64,000 bases of DNA from Mesorhizobium sp. GTDB lineage: Bacteria > Pseudomonadota > Alphaproteobacteria > Rhizobiales > Rhizobiaceae. Below the pieces are notes generated by a model. The model saw only the letters and a program-made list of their open reading frames with translations. It was not told where the DNA came from and ran no database searches. Positions 36,484 to 44,987 of the stretch are shown here, in pieces; position 1 is the stretch's first letter; each line of letters opens with the position of its first letter. The DNA lies in assembly GCA_004017275.1 (NCBI GenBank), contig SAKE01000007.1:62001-126000 (forward strand), given 5' to 3'. Position numbers and translations under genes: made by a program.

Positions 36484-37272
36484 TTAGGCCGCTGACTGCG
36501 GCAGCACGAACGGCATGTTGCCGGCCGGCAGCACGCCGACCCTGAGCCGGCAGTCGAACACTTTCTCGATCAGATCATCGCTTAGCACGTCTTGCGGCGA
36601 TCCGGTGGCGGCCAGTCGGCCGCGATGCATGACGAAGATCCGGTCGGCATACATGGCCGTGAGATTGAGGTCGTGAAGGATGGCGACCACGCCGCCGCCC
36701 CTTCTGGCGAAGTCGCGGGCAATGTTCATGATGATCAGTTGGTGCTTGATGTCGAGGCTGGAAACCGGCTCGTCGAGGAAGAGATAGCGCGGTTTGCCGT
36801 CGAGCACCGGCGCCCAGACCTGGCACAGCACGCGCGCAAGCTGCACGCGCTGTTGCTCGCCGCCCGAAAGCTCCTGGTAGAAACGGCCGGCAAAACCGTC
36901 GAGATCGACGCGCGCCAGCGCCCGCTCCGGCAGCCGCGCATCCTCGCCTGGCAGGGCGCCCGAACGGCCGCCGACAAGGCCAAGCTTGACCACTTCTCGC
37001 ACCGTGAACGGGAACGACAGCGTCGTCGCCTGCGGCAGCACCGCGCGATGGACTGCGGTCTCGACCGGCTTCATCGCGCAGAGATCGCGGCCGTTGAGCG
37101 CGATGCGCCCGGTGTAGGCGAGTTCGCCGGAAAGCGCCTTGAGGAAAGTCGTTTTGCCCGAACCATTGGGGCCGACGATGGCGGCGATCTCGCCGGGCCG
37201 CGCGTGGAAATCGACACCGCTGACGATAGGCTTGCCGGCGATATCAACCGAAACATCCCTTGCCTCGATCAT
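36484..37272 (-). CDS. hmuV: Heme ABC transporter ATP-binding protein HmuV
   Basis: 262 residues with a complete ABC ATPase: Walker A GPNGSGKTTFLK, Q-loop LPQATTLSFPF, signature LSGGEQQRVQLARVL, Walker B YLFLDEPVSSLD and switch His in AILHDLN. It powers heme import across the inner membrane with HmuU and HmuT. It is the last gene of the minus-strand hmuPSTUV cluster, seven bases after hmuU. The start at 37272 (MIEARDVSV) is preferred over an in-frame start six codons upstream. Confidence 0.93.
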   Translation of the reverse strand: MIEARDVSVDIAGKPIVSGVDFHARPGEIAAIVGPNGSGKTTFLKALSGELAYTGRIALNGRDLCAMKPVETAVHRAVLPQATTLSFPFTVREVVKLGLVGGRSGALPGEDARLPERALARVDLDGFAGRFYQELSGGEQQRVQLARVLCQVWAPVLDGKPRYLFLDEPVSSLDIKHQLIIMNIARDFARRGGGVVAILHDLNLTAMYADRIFVMHRGRLAATGSPQDVLSDDLIEKVFDCRLRVGVLPAGNMPFVLPQSAA

Positions 37273-37279
37273 CCAAGCC

Positions 37280-38377
37280 TCACAAGTCAATCACGCCGCG
37301 CTTGCGCAGCAGTATCCAAAGGAAGAACGGTGCGCCGGCGATTGCGGTGACGATGCCGATCGGCAGCTCGGCCGGCGCGACGATGGTGCGCGCGACCGCA
37401 TCGGCCAGAAGCAGCAGCGAGGCACCGAGCAGCGCCGAAGCGGGCAGCAGATAGCGATTGTCGGGGCCGATCAGCAGGCGCAGCAGATGCGGCACCACGA
37501 TGCCGACGAAGCCGATGCCGCCGCTGACGGCAACGGATGCGCCGACCGCCGCCGAGACACCGATGATAGCCGTATATTTCAGCCGCTGCACCGGAATGCC
37601 GAGATGACCGGCGGTCGCCTCGCCCAGCGCCAGTGCGTTGAGGCCGCGTGCCAGGAACGGCATCGCCGCCAGCGCCGTCACGATGATCGGCCCGACGGAA
37701 GCGATCTTCGCCCAGGTCGCGCCGCCAAGCGATCCGAGCTGCCAGAAGGTCAGGTCGCGCAACTGACGATCGTCGGCCATGAAGATGAGGATGCCGGTCA
37801 GCGCCATGGCGAGCGCTGCCAGTGCGATGCCGGCGAGAAGCATCGTGGCGACCGAGGTTTGCCCCCGCCGCGTCGCGACCTGATAAAGCACCAGAGTCGT
37901 GGCAAGCCCGCCGCAGAATGCCGCCAGCGGCAGGGCAAGCGTGCCGAGTACGGCTGTCACCGGAGCCAATATTGTGGCGCCGAGCACGATGACCGCAACC
38001 GCGCCGAGGCTGGAGCCGGCCGAAACGCCGATCAGGCCGGGGTCGGCCAGCGGATTGCGGAACAGCCCCTGCATGACCGCACCGGAGACCGCGAGCGCCG
38101 CGCCGACCAGCATGCCGAGGATGATACGCGGCAGGCGGATGTCGTAGACAATCAGGCTGTCGCGGGCGCTCAGCGCGGCGTCATCAGGCACGGTGCCGAA
38201 CAGGTAACCGCCAATGACGGTGACGGCCGATGCGTCCGATGCCCCCGATGTCAGCGACAGAAAAACGGCAGCCGCGAGCCCAAGGCACAGCAACAGGATG
38301 ACAATGCGGGCGCGGCCCGAGCGGTCGCCTTCGGATACGCGCGCCATCACCGGGCAGGCGATCAACTGATCGACCAT
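37280..38377 (-). CDS. hmuU: Heme ABC transporter permease HmuU
   Basis: 365 residues, FecCD family, with about ten hydrophobic segments. Family signatures include DIRLPRIILGMLVGAALAVS, GLFRNPLADPGLIGVSAGSS and GGIGFVGIVVPHLLRLLIG (coupling helix region). It forms the membrane channel of the heme importer. Gaps to hmuT and hmuV are 11 and 7 bases, so the genes form one operon. Confidence 0.93.
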   Translation of the reverse strand: MVDQLIACPVMARVSEGDRSGRARIVILLLCLGLAAAVFLSLTSGASDASAVTVIGGYLFGTVPDDAALSARDSLIVYDIRLPRIILGMLVGAALAVSGAVMQGLFRNPLADPGLIGVSAGSSLGAVAVIVLGATILAPVTAVLGTLALPLAAFCGGLATTLVLYQVATRRGQTSVATMLLAGIALAALAMALTGILIFMADDRQLRDLTFWQLGSLGGATWAKIASVGPIIVTALAAMPFLARGLNALALGEATAGHLGIPVQRLKYTAIIGVSAAVGASVAVSGGIGFVGIVVPHLLRLLIGPDNRYLLPASALLGASLLLLADAVARTIVAPAELPIGIVTAIAGAPFFLWILLRKRGVIDL

Positions 38378-38388
38378 GATCCGCCCGC

Positions 38389-39315
38389 TCAGTCCGTGAC
38401 CTGCCCGCCATAAAGCGAGACGGCGAGGTCGTGGATGGCATCGGCCGTGCGTGGCCCGAAGCCGAGCAGATAGGCGCCATCGATGCGGATCAGCTTGCGC
38501 GCGGTTCCAGCCGGCGTCGAGGCGATCGACGGATTGCCGAACAGTTCGTCGTCCGATACCGGAGGCCCGGCATTGCTCATCATCAGGATTACGTCCGGCC
38601 TGGCGGTGATAATAGCCTCGTCGGACATTTGCTTGTAGCCGGAAAAGCCCTCGACCGCGTTAACGCCGCCGGCCAGTTTGACCATGCCGTCGGCGGCGGT
38701 CTCGCTGCCGGCCGCCAGGATCTTGCCGCCCTGTACCGACAGCACGAACAGGATGCGCTTGCGCTCCTTGATCGACGCCGTCCGCTGTTCGGCTGCCGCG
38801 AGCTTGGCATCAAGCCCCCTGGCCAGCACCTCGGCCTTGGCATCGACGCCGAGCGCCTTGCCGACTATGCGGACCTTCTCGAGGATGCCTTCGTGGCTAT
38901 AGTGCTCGGGCACCTCGATGAACGGAACGCTCGTCTTCTTCAAGACATCGACGGCTTCCTTGGGACCGCTGCCATGCAGCGCCAGGATACCGGTCGGGTT
39001 GACCGAGAGCACGCCTTCGGGTGACAGCGCGCGCATGTAGCCGACATCGGGCAGCTCAAGCGCCGCCTTTGGGTACCGGCTGGTGGAATCGCGCGCCACC
39101 AGATGCTTCTCCTCGCCGAGCGCATAGACGATCTCGGTGATCGAGCCGCCAATGGCGGCAATCTTCGAGGGATCGGCAAATACGGCCGTGCCTTCGGTGG
39201 CGCCAGCAGGTTGCAGCGCCACAAAAGCCAGGGAAAGACCGATCGCTGACCCCATTGCCGATCTTAGAACGGACGCCAAGCTGAGGACAGGCGCCAGTCT
39301 GGAAAAGGAGACCAT
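38389..39315 (-). CDS. hmuT: Periplasmic heme-binding protein HmuT
   Basis: 308 residues with an N-terminal export segment (AMGSAIGLSLAFVALQPAGA) and a class III solute-binding fold: IAAIGGSITEIVYALGEE, DVGYMRALSPEGVLSVNP, and VNAVEGFSGYKQMSDEAI. It delivers heme from the outer-membrane receptor to HmuUV. GAGGA lies about nine bases before the ATG. Same operon as hmuS upstream (11-base gap). Confidence 0.92.
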   Translation of the reverse strand: MVSFSRLAPVLSLASVLRSAMGSAIGLSLAFVALQPAGATEGTAVFADPSKIAAIGGSITEIVYALGEEKHLVARDSTSRYPKAALELPDVGYMRALSPEGVLSVNPTGILALHGSGPKEAVDVLKKTSVPFIEVPEHYSHEGILEKVRIVGKALGVDAKAEVLARGLDAKLAAAEQRTASIKERKRILFVLSVQGGKILAAGSETAADGMVKLAGGVNAVEGFSGYKQMSDEAIITARPDVILMMSNAGPPVSDDELFGNPSIASTPAGTARKLIRIDGAYLLGFGPRTADAIHDLAVSLYGGQVTD

Positions 39316-39326
39316 TTCTATCGTCC

Positions 39327-40388
39327 TCAGGCTGCGGTCGGGCTTGGGATGCGCGGCAGGTTCTCCGCCAGGAAGCGCCAGTCGTCACGCTCGCTTTCGC
39401 CCTCATGACGCTTGCCGAAGAACTGGATGATCATCTTGCCGTCGGCGTCATAGACCTCGAGCGAGGTGACATGACCGTCCTTGGTCGGCTTGCGCACCGC
39501 CCAGACCTCGTGGATGTGGTTGGTCCGCAGGTGCAAATGGAAGGTTTCGTCCAGCACATTGATCCATGGCCCCATCGGCTTGATGGATTTGATCGGCCCG
39601 GAATGGATCTGGATGCAGCCGCGGTTTCCGACAAAACACATGATCGGCATCTCGCCCTCCGCGGCGTGATGGAACATGGCCCGGACGGCGTCATTGTCGA
39701 GCAGCCAGGCATAGTCATGGCCCACCATGCGCACTGCCTGCCGTCGGCTGAGTTTCAGCGTCTTCAGCATGCCGAAGAACTGGTGCACGTCGGTCAGCCG
39801 GCTCCAGCGGTCGCGCAGATCGTCGAGATTGGCGGTCGCTTCGTCGCCATGGTTCTCGTCATCGGCGAGTGGTCCGGAAATGTCGACCGTCGGCTCCTGG
39901 TTGGACGATTCGAGCGCGGCGACCAGCTTCTGATAGGCATAGAGGCTGGAGGCCGGCCGCAGGTGCACCTTGTGCACGGCCTCGCCGGCCGCGTCGAAGA
40001 ACTGCAGGCTGCGGCGGATTTCGTCGCCGTCGCGCTTTTCCACGGCAAAGCCGTGTGCCCAGACTTTCGGAAAGATGCGCAGGTCGATGTTTTCGCCGAG
40101 CACCATGGCATTGTGGTTGCCTGTGACGACCTTGTCATAGACGCCGATCTTTTCGTGCACCGCGCTCTCGTTGCGGGTCAGCGCCATGACCTCGCCGACG
40201 GCCTCGAGGCCGGTCAGAAGATCGTTGACGCGTGGCTCGACGCGCACGACGCCGTCGCCGCAATGGGCTGCGACCAGCTCGGCTTCCGAAATGCCGAGCT
40301 GGGCAGCCAGATCACGCTCGCGCGTCTTCGGATTGTCTGTCCGTGCCCGCCGGATTTCATGCGGGGCGGGTTTTACGCGTTGGTCCAT
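39327..40388 (-). CDS. hmuS: Hemin-degrading/heme-trafficking protein HmuS
   Basis: 353 residues with two HemS/ChuS-like halves; the N-terminal half contains VMALTRNESAVHEKIGVY and the C-terminal half VGNRGCIQIHSGPI and NVLDETFHLHLRTNHI. The protein binds heme in the cytoplasm and releases or carries it after import. It lies between hmuP and hmuT in the operon. A second, unrelated heme-degrading enzyme (HmuQ) is encoded at 44611. Confidence 0.92.
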   Translation of the reverse strand: MDQRVKPAPHEIRRARTDNPKTRERDLAAQLGISEAELVAAHCGDGVVRVEPRVNDLLTGLEAVGEVMALTRNESAVHEKIGVYDKVVTGNHNAMVLGENIDLRIFPKVWAHGFAVEKRDGDEIRRSLQFFDAAGEAVHKVHLRPASSLYAYQKLVAALESSNQEPTVDISGPLADDENHGDEATANLDDLRDRWSRLTDVHQFFGMLKTLKLSRRQAVRMVGHDYAWLLDNDAVRAMFHHAAEGEMPIMCFVGNRGCIQIHSGPIKSIKPMGPWINVLDETFHLHLRTNHIHEVWAVRKPTKDGHVTSLEVYDADGKMIIQFFGKRHEGESERDDWRFLAENLPRIPSPTAA

Positions 40389-40410
40389 GTCTCGTCCCTG
40401 TCGCCTTGTC

Positions 40411-40617
40411 TTACTTGTTGAGAATGAGCTTGCCCTGGCGGGTGATCTTCAGCCGGTAGAGCGCGCCATGATGCTCGATGCCGATCTCGTGCTCGCCCTG
40501 GAACAGGGTGTTGCTGGACAGGGTTCGCACCGCCAGCGGAACCCGGTCGAAACGGGCGGAGGCATCGTCGGAACGGCGGACGCGATAGCGAAAATCGTTC
40601 GGATTGTGGGTGTTCAT
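40411..40617 (-). CDS. hmuP: Hemin uptake protein HmuP/HemP
   Basis: 68 residues, the small HmuP family: VPLAVRTLSSNTLFQGEHEI followed by HHGALYRLKITRQGKLILNK. In Bradyrhizobium and Sinorhizobium HmuP is needed for expression of heme uptake genes. It is the first gene of the minus-strand cluster, directly downstream of the iron-box region shared with hmuR. Confidence 0.92.
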   Translation of the reverse strand: MNTHNPNDFRYRVRRSDDASARFDRVPLAVRTLSSNTLFQGEHEIGIEHHGALYRLKITRQGKLILNK

Positions 40618-40680
40618 CTGGATCGATCCCTTTCCTGTGCCGGGCGTCTGGCTAGGCGTTGCGTAATCCGATTCATTTCT

Positions 40681-40695
40681 TGACTTGAATAATCA
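40681..40695. promoter_or_regulatory. RirA-type IRO box 1
   Basis: tgacttgaataatca is an exact TGA-N9-TCA match to the iron-responsive operator recognised by RirA. It lies 64 bases upstream of the hmuP start on the minus strand. Location and rirA in the same locus support function. Confidence 0.65.
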
Positions 40696-40718
40696 TGTTT
40701 ACTAGTCAGTGCAATACC

Positions 40719-40733
40719 GGATTAAATGAGTCA
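40719..40733. promoter_or_regulatory. IRO-like box 2 (inverted)
   Basis: On the minus strand tgactcatttaatcc reads TGA-N9-TCC, one base off the IRO consensus, and the longer segment ttgact-n4-taatc is shared with box 1 in opposite orientation. Two such boxes facing opposite ways suit the divergent hmuP and hmuR promoters. Confidence 0.5.
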
Positions 40734-40815
40734 AGATTTAAGACGCCGGACACGATCAAAAATGCCAGCCAGCCCCGGGCCAGCCAGCATGAAACCTGGA
40801 CTTTGGAGTTGGGGC

Positions 40816-42993
40816 ATGGGGTTGGTGAATTGGGAATGGCGCGGCCGGTTGGCGGCGAACGGCGCGGCGGCTTTGCTGGCGAGCGTGGCGGCGATCGCCT
40901 TGTCCGCACAGCTCGCAAACGCCCAACAGGCGGCGCAGCAGACGGATCAAACGAAGAAGGCTGACGAGGAAAAGGCAGCACCAGCGGGAGCAACGCTGCT
41001 CGACCAGATCCTCGTCGTCAGCCGCACCGGCGAGACCGCGATCGAATCGCTGGCGTCGACCAGCCATGTCGACCAGGAACAGCTCGACCGCCGCATGGCG
41101 ACGACGCCGAACGAGATGCTGCTCGGCGTGCCAGGTGTCGCCGCGCAAGCGGACGCCAGGCGCGTCAGCACCAGCATCAACATCCGCGGCCTGCAGGATT
41201 TCGGCCGCGTCGCGGTGATCGTCGACGGCGCCCGGCAGAATTTCCAGCGCTCCGACCACGGCACGCAGTCGACCTTCTACATCGACCCCGAGCTCGTCAA
41301 ATCCGTGGACGTAATCCGCGGCCCCGTCGCCAACACCTATGGCTCGGGTGCCATCGGCGGCGTCGTCTTCTTCGACACCAAGGACGCCGAGGATTTCCTC
41401 AAGCCGAACGAGACATGGGCTGGTTCCGTCACGGAACGCTATGAAAGCAACGGCAAGGGCTGGACATCAAGCGCATCCGGCGCCTACCGCTTCAACGAGA
41501 ACTGGGATGCGCTCGGCAACATCGTCTACCGCAACTATGACGACTACAAGGATGGCGGCGGCGACACCGTCAAGGGCACCGGCTTCGACGTGCTCAGCGG
41601 CCTGCTCAAGACCACCATCCGCGCGACGGACAACAGTGAATTGAAGCTCGGCTGGGTCGGCTCAAGCGACGGCTGGAACGAGATCAGCGGCGGCGTGCCG
41701 GTCAATGACGTCGACCTGAAGTCGAACACCTTCACGGCGCGCTACAACATCACGGATGAGGACAAGAGCTGGCTCGATCTCCACATCAACACCTCCTACA
41801 ACAAGACCAATCTCGACCTGACCAGCCTTGTAGCTCAGAAGCGGTTCAATCCGGTCACCGGTCTTCCCGTTGTCTTGCCGGCGGGATCGCAGTCGACATT
41901 CGACGTCGGCACGACCGGCATCGACATCTGGAACACGTCCCGCTTCGAAACGAGTGGGATCGCGCATGAACTGACCTATGGCGGCGACTGGGTCGGCGAT
42001 AACGTCAAGACCGGCGGTGCGGCCGGTGGCGACAGCTTCTACACGCCGTCAGGCAAGCGCAATGTCTCCGGCGCCTATGTCCAGGACAAGCTCACCTGGG
42101 AGTGGCTCGAAGTTATCGCTGGCCTCCGCTACGACAGCTACAGCCTCAAGGATGACACCCACGACAACTCTGGCGATAGGGTATCGCCGCGCATCACCGT
42201 CGGCGTCTCGCCGTTCGAATCGGCAGGTCTTGCCGGCCTTCAGTTCTATGGCACCTATGCCGAGGGCTATCGCTCGCCGTCGATAACCGAGACGCTGATC
42301 AGCGGCAATCACCCGGCAGGCGTCAGCTTCCCGTTCCTGCCCAATCCCAATCTGCGGCCTGAGACCGGCAAGACGACCGAATTCGGCGTCAACTACAAGC
42401 AGAACGACATTCTCGAGGCTGGCGACGCGTTCCGTCTCAAGGCGGCCTATTTCAACAACGATGTTGACGACTACATCGATGGCGTGACGCTGTCAGCATT
42501 CGACCCGACCAGCGGCTGCCCGTTCGGCCCCGGCATACCGATCTGCTTCCAGTATCAGAACTTCGCAAAGGCCAAGATCGACGGCTTCGAGATGGAAGGT
42601 GTTTACGACGCGGCATGGGGCTATGCTGGACTTTCGGCCTCCATCATCAATGGTCACACCATATCGTATGAAGGCGACCGAGTGGACCTCGCCACAATCC
42701 CCTCCTCCCAGGTCACCGCGCAGCTCGGCTTGCGCTTCCTGGAGGACAAGCTGACCGTCGGCGGCGAGGTGCAGTATAATGGCAAGCCGAAGGGTAATGC
42801 GGTTGCCAAGGACTATACGCTGGTCAATGCCTTCGCCAGCTATCAGGCGACCGACAGTTTGAAGATTGATTTCCGTGCCGACAACCTGTTCGATGTCAAA
42901 TACGCAAACCCGTTGAATGGCAGCACGACAGTTGCGGTCTATGAGCCCGGCGTCACCTTGAAGCTGGCGGCAACGATGCGGTTTGGAGGCTGA
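40816..42993 (+). CDS. hmuR: TonB-dependent heme receptor HmuR/ShmR
   Basis: 725 residues from this start. Signal segment LAANGAAALLASVAAIALSA then a plug domain (TPNEMLLGVPGVAAQ, SINIRGLQDFGRVAVIVDGA, VDVIRGPVANTYGSGAIGG) and a 22-strand-type barrel containing the heme-receptor hallmarks YAEGYRSPSITE and NPNLRPETGKTTEFG. The C-terminus ends in aromatic-containing LKLAATMRFGG. It brings heme through the outer membrane using TonB. The ATG at 40816 has GGAG seven bases upstream; in-frame starts at 40789 and 40726 exist, but 40726 lies inside the second iron box, which argues against it. Confidence 0.9.
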   Translation: MGLVNWEWRGRLAANGAAALLASVAAIALSAQLANAQQAAQQTDQTKKADEEKAAPAGATLLDQILVVSRTGETAIESLASTSHVDQEQLDRRMATTPNEMLLGVPGVAAQADARRVSTSINIRGLQDFGRVAVIVDGARQNFQRSDHGTQSTFYIDPELVKSVDVIRGPVANTYGSGAIGGVVFFDTKDAEDFLKPNETWAGSVTERYESNGKGWTSSASGAYRFNENWDALGNIVYRNYDDYKDGGGDTVKGTGFDVLSGLLKTTIRATDNSELKLGWVGSSDGWNEISGGVPVNDVDLKSNTFTARYNITDEDKSWLDLHINTSYNKTNLDLTSLVAQKRFNPVTGLPVVLPAGSQSTFDVGTTGIDIWNTSRFETSGIAHELTYGGDWVGDNVKTGGAAGGDSFYTPSGKRNVSGAYVQDKLTWEWLEVIAGLRYDSYSLKDDTHDNSGDRVSPRITVGVSPFESAGLAGLQFYGTYAEGYRSPSITETLISGNHPAGVSFPFLPNPNLRPETGKTTEFGVNYKQNDILEAGDAFRLKAAYFNNDVDDYIDGVTLSAFDPTSGCPFGPGIPICFQYQNFAKAKIDGFEMEGVYDAAWGYAGLSASIINGHTISYEGDRVDLATIPSSQVTAQLGLRFLEDKLTVGGEVQYNGKPKGNAVAKDYTLVNAFASYQATDSLKIDFRADNLFDVKYANPLNGSTTVAVYEPGVTLKLAATMRFGG

Positions 42994-43436
42994 TGACCAT
43001 GAGGAGCTTGACGACATCCCTTCGTCTGCTGACCTCGACGCTGGCGATGTCGCTTGCGATGGTTCCGGCGTGGGCACAAGAGTCCGCGCAGGTCCTCACC
43101 CTCGAACTCAACGCTGCGCAACCCTCCGACAAGGGTTGCCGCCTGACTTTCGTGGTCAACAACAATCTCGGCGCCGACCTGTCCAAGGCGGCGTTCGAGA
43201 TCGCCCTGTTCAACGAGGCCGGCGTCGTCGACCGGCTGACCGTGCTCGACTTCAAGGAATTGCCGGCGGGCAAGACCAAGGTGACGCGCTTCGATCTGGC
43301 CGGCACCGAATGTGCGAAGGTCAGCCGCGTGCTGATCAACAGCGCGACCGAATGCAACGGCACCGGCATCGAACCGAATGCCTGCATGCGCAAGCTGAAG
43401 ACGGGCACCAAGACCGGTATCGCTTTCGGCGTCTGA
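42993..43436 (+). CDS. Small secreted protein of the heme locus
   Basis: 147 residues. A signal peptide (MRSLTTSLRLLTSTLAMSLAMVPAWAQ with cleavage after AWA) precedes a beta-rich mature part with four cysteines: KGCRLTFVVNN, GTECAKV, ATECNGTG and NACMRK. It overlaps the hmuR stop by one base (tgATG) and is followed by a TonB-like gene, so it belongs to the heme operon. Not a family with a known function that I recognise; it may be a periplasmic partner of the receptor. Confidence 0.8.
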   Translation: MTMRSLTTSLRLLTSTLAMSLAMVPAWAQESAQVLTLELNAAQPSDKGCRLTFVVNNNLGADLSKAAFEIALFNEAGVVDRLTVLDFKELPAGKTKVTRFDLAGTECAKVSRVLINSATECNGTGIEPNACMRKLKTGTKTGIAFGV

Positions 43437-43563
43437 GGTGGGACTGCACCGTGCATTCCTACAAAACACTGTGGCGCGGCCGATCGCCGGCTCCCACACG
43501 TCTGGACCAAGCGATCTTGATTTGACAATTCTGCTCGTGTCGCTGCAGGTCTCGGCGCGAGAC

Positions 43564-44544
43564 ATGCACGATATCAACTCCCTCCCAGACGCCGGCACCG
43601 AGCTGGCCATAAAACCGGCCGAGCCGCTTGCACCGCCGCGGCCATCGGCCTGGAACCGCAAATGGACGGCAGCGATCGTCATCTCCTGCCTGCTCCACGG
43701 CGCCGTGGCGGCGGCCTTCCTGATCTCGCCCTCGGGGATATCAAGTTTTCCGGACGCGATGCAGTCGGAAGGCAGTGATCAGTCCGGCACCAACGTAGTC
43801 GGCAGTGCGCTGGACAAGGACCCGGCGGCAATAAATGTCGCGCTGGTGCCGAATCCGCAACCGGTCAAACCACAGCCGGCAACGCCGCCCAAGCCGTCGC
43901 CGCCAACGGAACCTTCTCAACCAGCCAGGGAAGCGGCAAAGCCGCCGCTCAAGCCTTTGCCGGAACCTGTCAAACAGCAGACGGTTACCCCAGATATATT
44001 GGTGGCCGGCGCCCCACGCCCCGATGACCAGAGCGTAGCTCCCAAGACCGAAACACTGGCGCAGCCGACCGTTCAGCCTGAGAGCACCGAGGCGCCGGTG
44101 GCCGTTCCGGAGCAGCCGCCGATTCCCAGCGCCAGGCCAACTCCGGCAGCCACCCCAGCCACTGCAAGCGAACAATACGAAAAGCGCGGCACAGCGGACG
44201 GCCACGAGATAAAAGCGGCAATCGCCAGCAAGGGCAGAAAACAAACTGATGCCGGCGACGCGGCAGCGTCTCGCTATAGCGGCGAGGTGGCCGGCAAATT
44301 GGCTCGCGCCAATCGCCGCGTTTCAAAAGCGGCGCAAACGACAGCCCGCAACAACGCTATGGTGGCATTTGTGGTGCTGGCCAATGGAAACATCAGCGAC
44401 TTGCAACTTGCCAAGAGCTCAGGCTCTCCGGAACTTGATCAATTCGCTTTAGAGCTGGTGCGAAAACAGGCACCTTTCCCTCCCATTCCGCCAGAGACCG
44501 GACTGTTGAGCTGGCGCTTCAAAGCACCAATCGGCCCGTTCTGA
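43564..44544 (+). CDS. TonB-like energy transducer
   Basis: 326 residues. One N-terminal membrane segment (WTAAIVISCLLHGAVAAAFL), then a long Pro/Lys/Glu-rich periplasm-spanning part (KPQPATPPKPSPPTEPSQP) and a C-terminal TonB domain with NAMVAFVVLANGNISDLQLA and PPIPPETGLLSWRFKAPI. It would transmit proton-motive force to HmuR. No exbB or exbD is in the window. The start at 43564 (MHDINSLPDAG) is a choice; an in-frame GTG at 43438 adds 42 residues. Confidence 0.87.
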   Translation: MHDINSLPDAGTELAIKPAEPLAPPRPSAWNRKWTAAIVISCLLHGAVAAAFLISPSGISSFPDAMQSEGSDQSGTNVVGSALDKDPAAINVALVPNPQPVKPQPATPPKPSPPTEPSQPAREAAKPPLKPLPEPVKQQTVTPDILVAGAPRPDDQSVAPKTETLAQPTVQPESTEAPVAVPEQPPIPSARPTPAATPATASEQYEKRGTADGHEIKAAIASKGRKQTDAGDAAASRYSGEVAGKLARANRRVSKAAQTTARNNAMVAFVVLANGNISDLQLAKSSGSPELDQFALELVRKQAPFPPIPPETGLLSWRFKAPIGPF

Positions 44545-44610
44545 GCCTCCGTCGCCCCGTTACTCCATCCATCCATCGTCAAGGTTCAAAACTGCATGAA
44601 AGGAACCACC

Positions 44611-44925
44611 ATGTACATCGCCATGAACCGCTTCAAGGTGCAGACCGGCTCGGAGAACGATTTCGAAGCCGTCTGGAAGAACCGCGATTCCAGCCTTGCG
44701 GAGATGAAAGGGTTTCGGGAATTCCATCTGCTGCGTGGCCCGGTCAACGAGACCGAAGGCTACACGCTGTTTGCCTCGCACACGGTGTGGGCGAGCCACG
44801 CTGATTTCGTCGCCTGGACCAAATCAGAGAATTTTCGGACCGCCCACCGAAATGTCGGCACGACGAAGGTGCACTATCTCGGCCACCCCCAGTTCGAGGG
44901 ATTTTCGGTCGTCGAAGGCGCGTAA
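44611..44925 (+). CDS. hmuQ: Heme-degrading monooxygenase HmuQ (IsdG-like)
   Basis: 104 residues with a dimeric ferredoxin-like ABM fold. Motifs of the IsdG/HmuQ group are MNRFKVQTGSENDFEAVW (Asn for the active site), GFREFHLLRGP and TVWASHADFVAWTKSENFRT. These enzymes open the heme ring to release iron. The start at 44611 has AAGGA seven bases upstream; 44596 is also open. Last gene of the hmuR operon. Confidence 0.88.
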   Translation: MYIAMNRFKVQTGSENDFEAVWKNRDSSLAEMKGFREFHLLRGPVNETEGYTLFASHTVWASHADFVAWTKSENFRTAHRNVGTTKVHYLGHPQFEGFSVVEGA

Positions 44926-44970
44926 TGCATGTCGCCCAAAAGTGGTCCCGGTTTTGGGACAACGACATGC
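44926..44970. repeat. Palindromic repeat after hmuQ (copy 1)
   Basis: atgcatgtcgcccaaaa at 44926-44941 faces ttttgggacaacgacatgc at 44952-44970, giving a hairpin with a small bulge. It begins one base after the hmuQ stop. The same repeat, with perfect arms, occurs after the slipin gene at 62098-62143. It may act as a transcription end or protect mRNA 3' ends. Confidence 0.6.
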
Positions 44971-44987
44971 TCTAACTCTGGCCAGAG

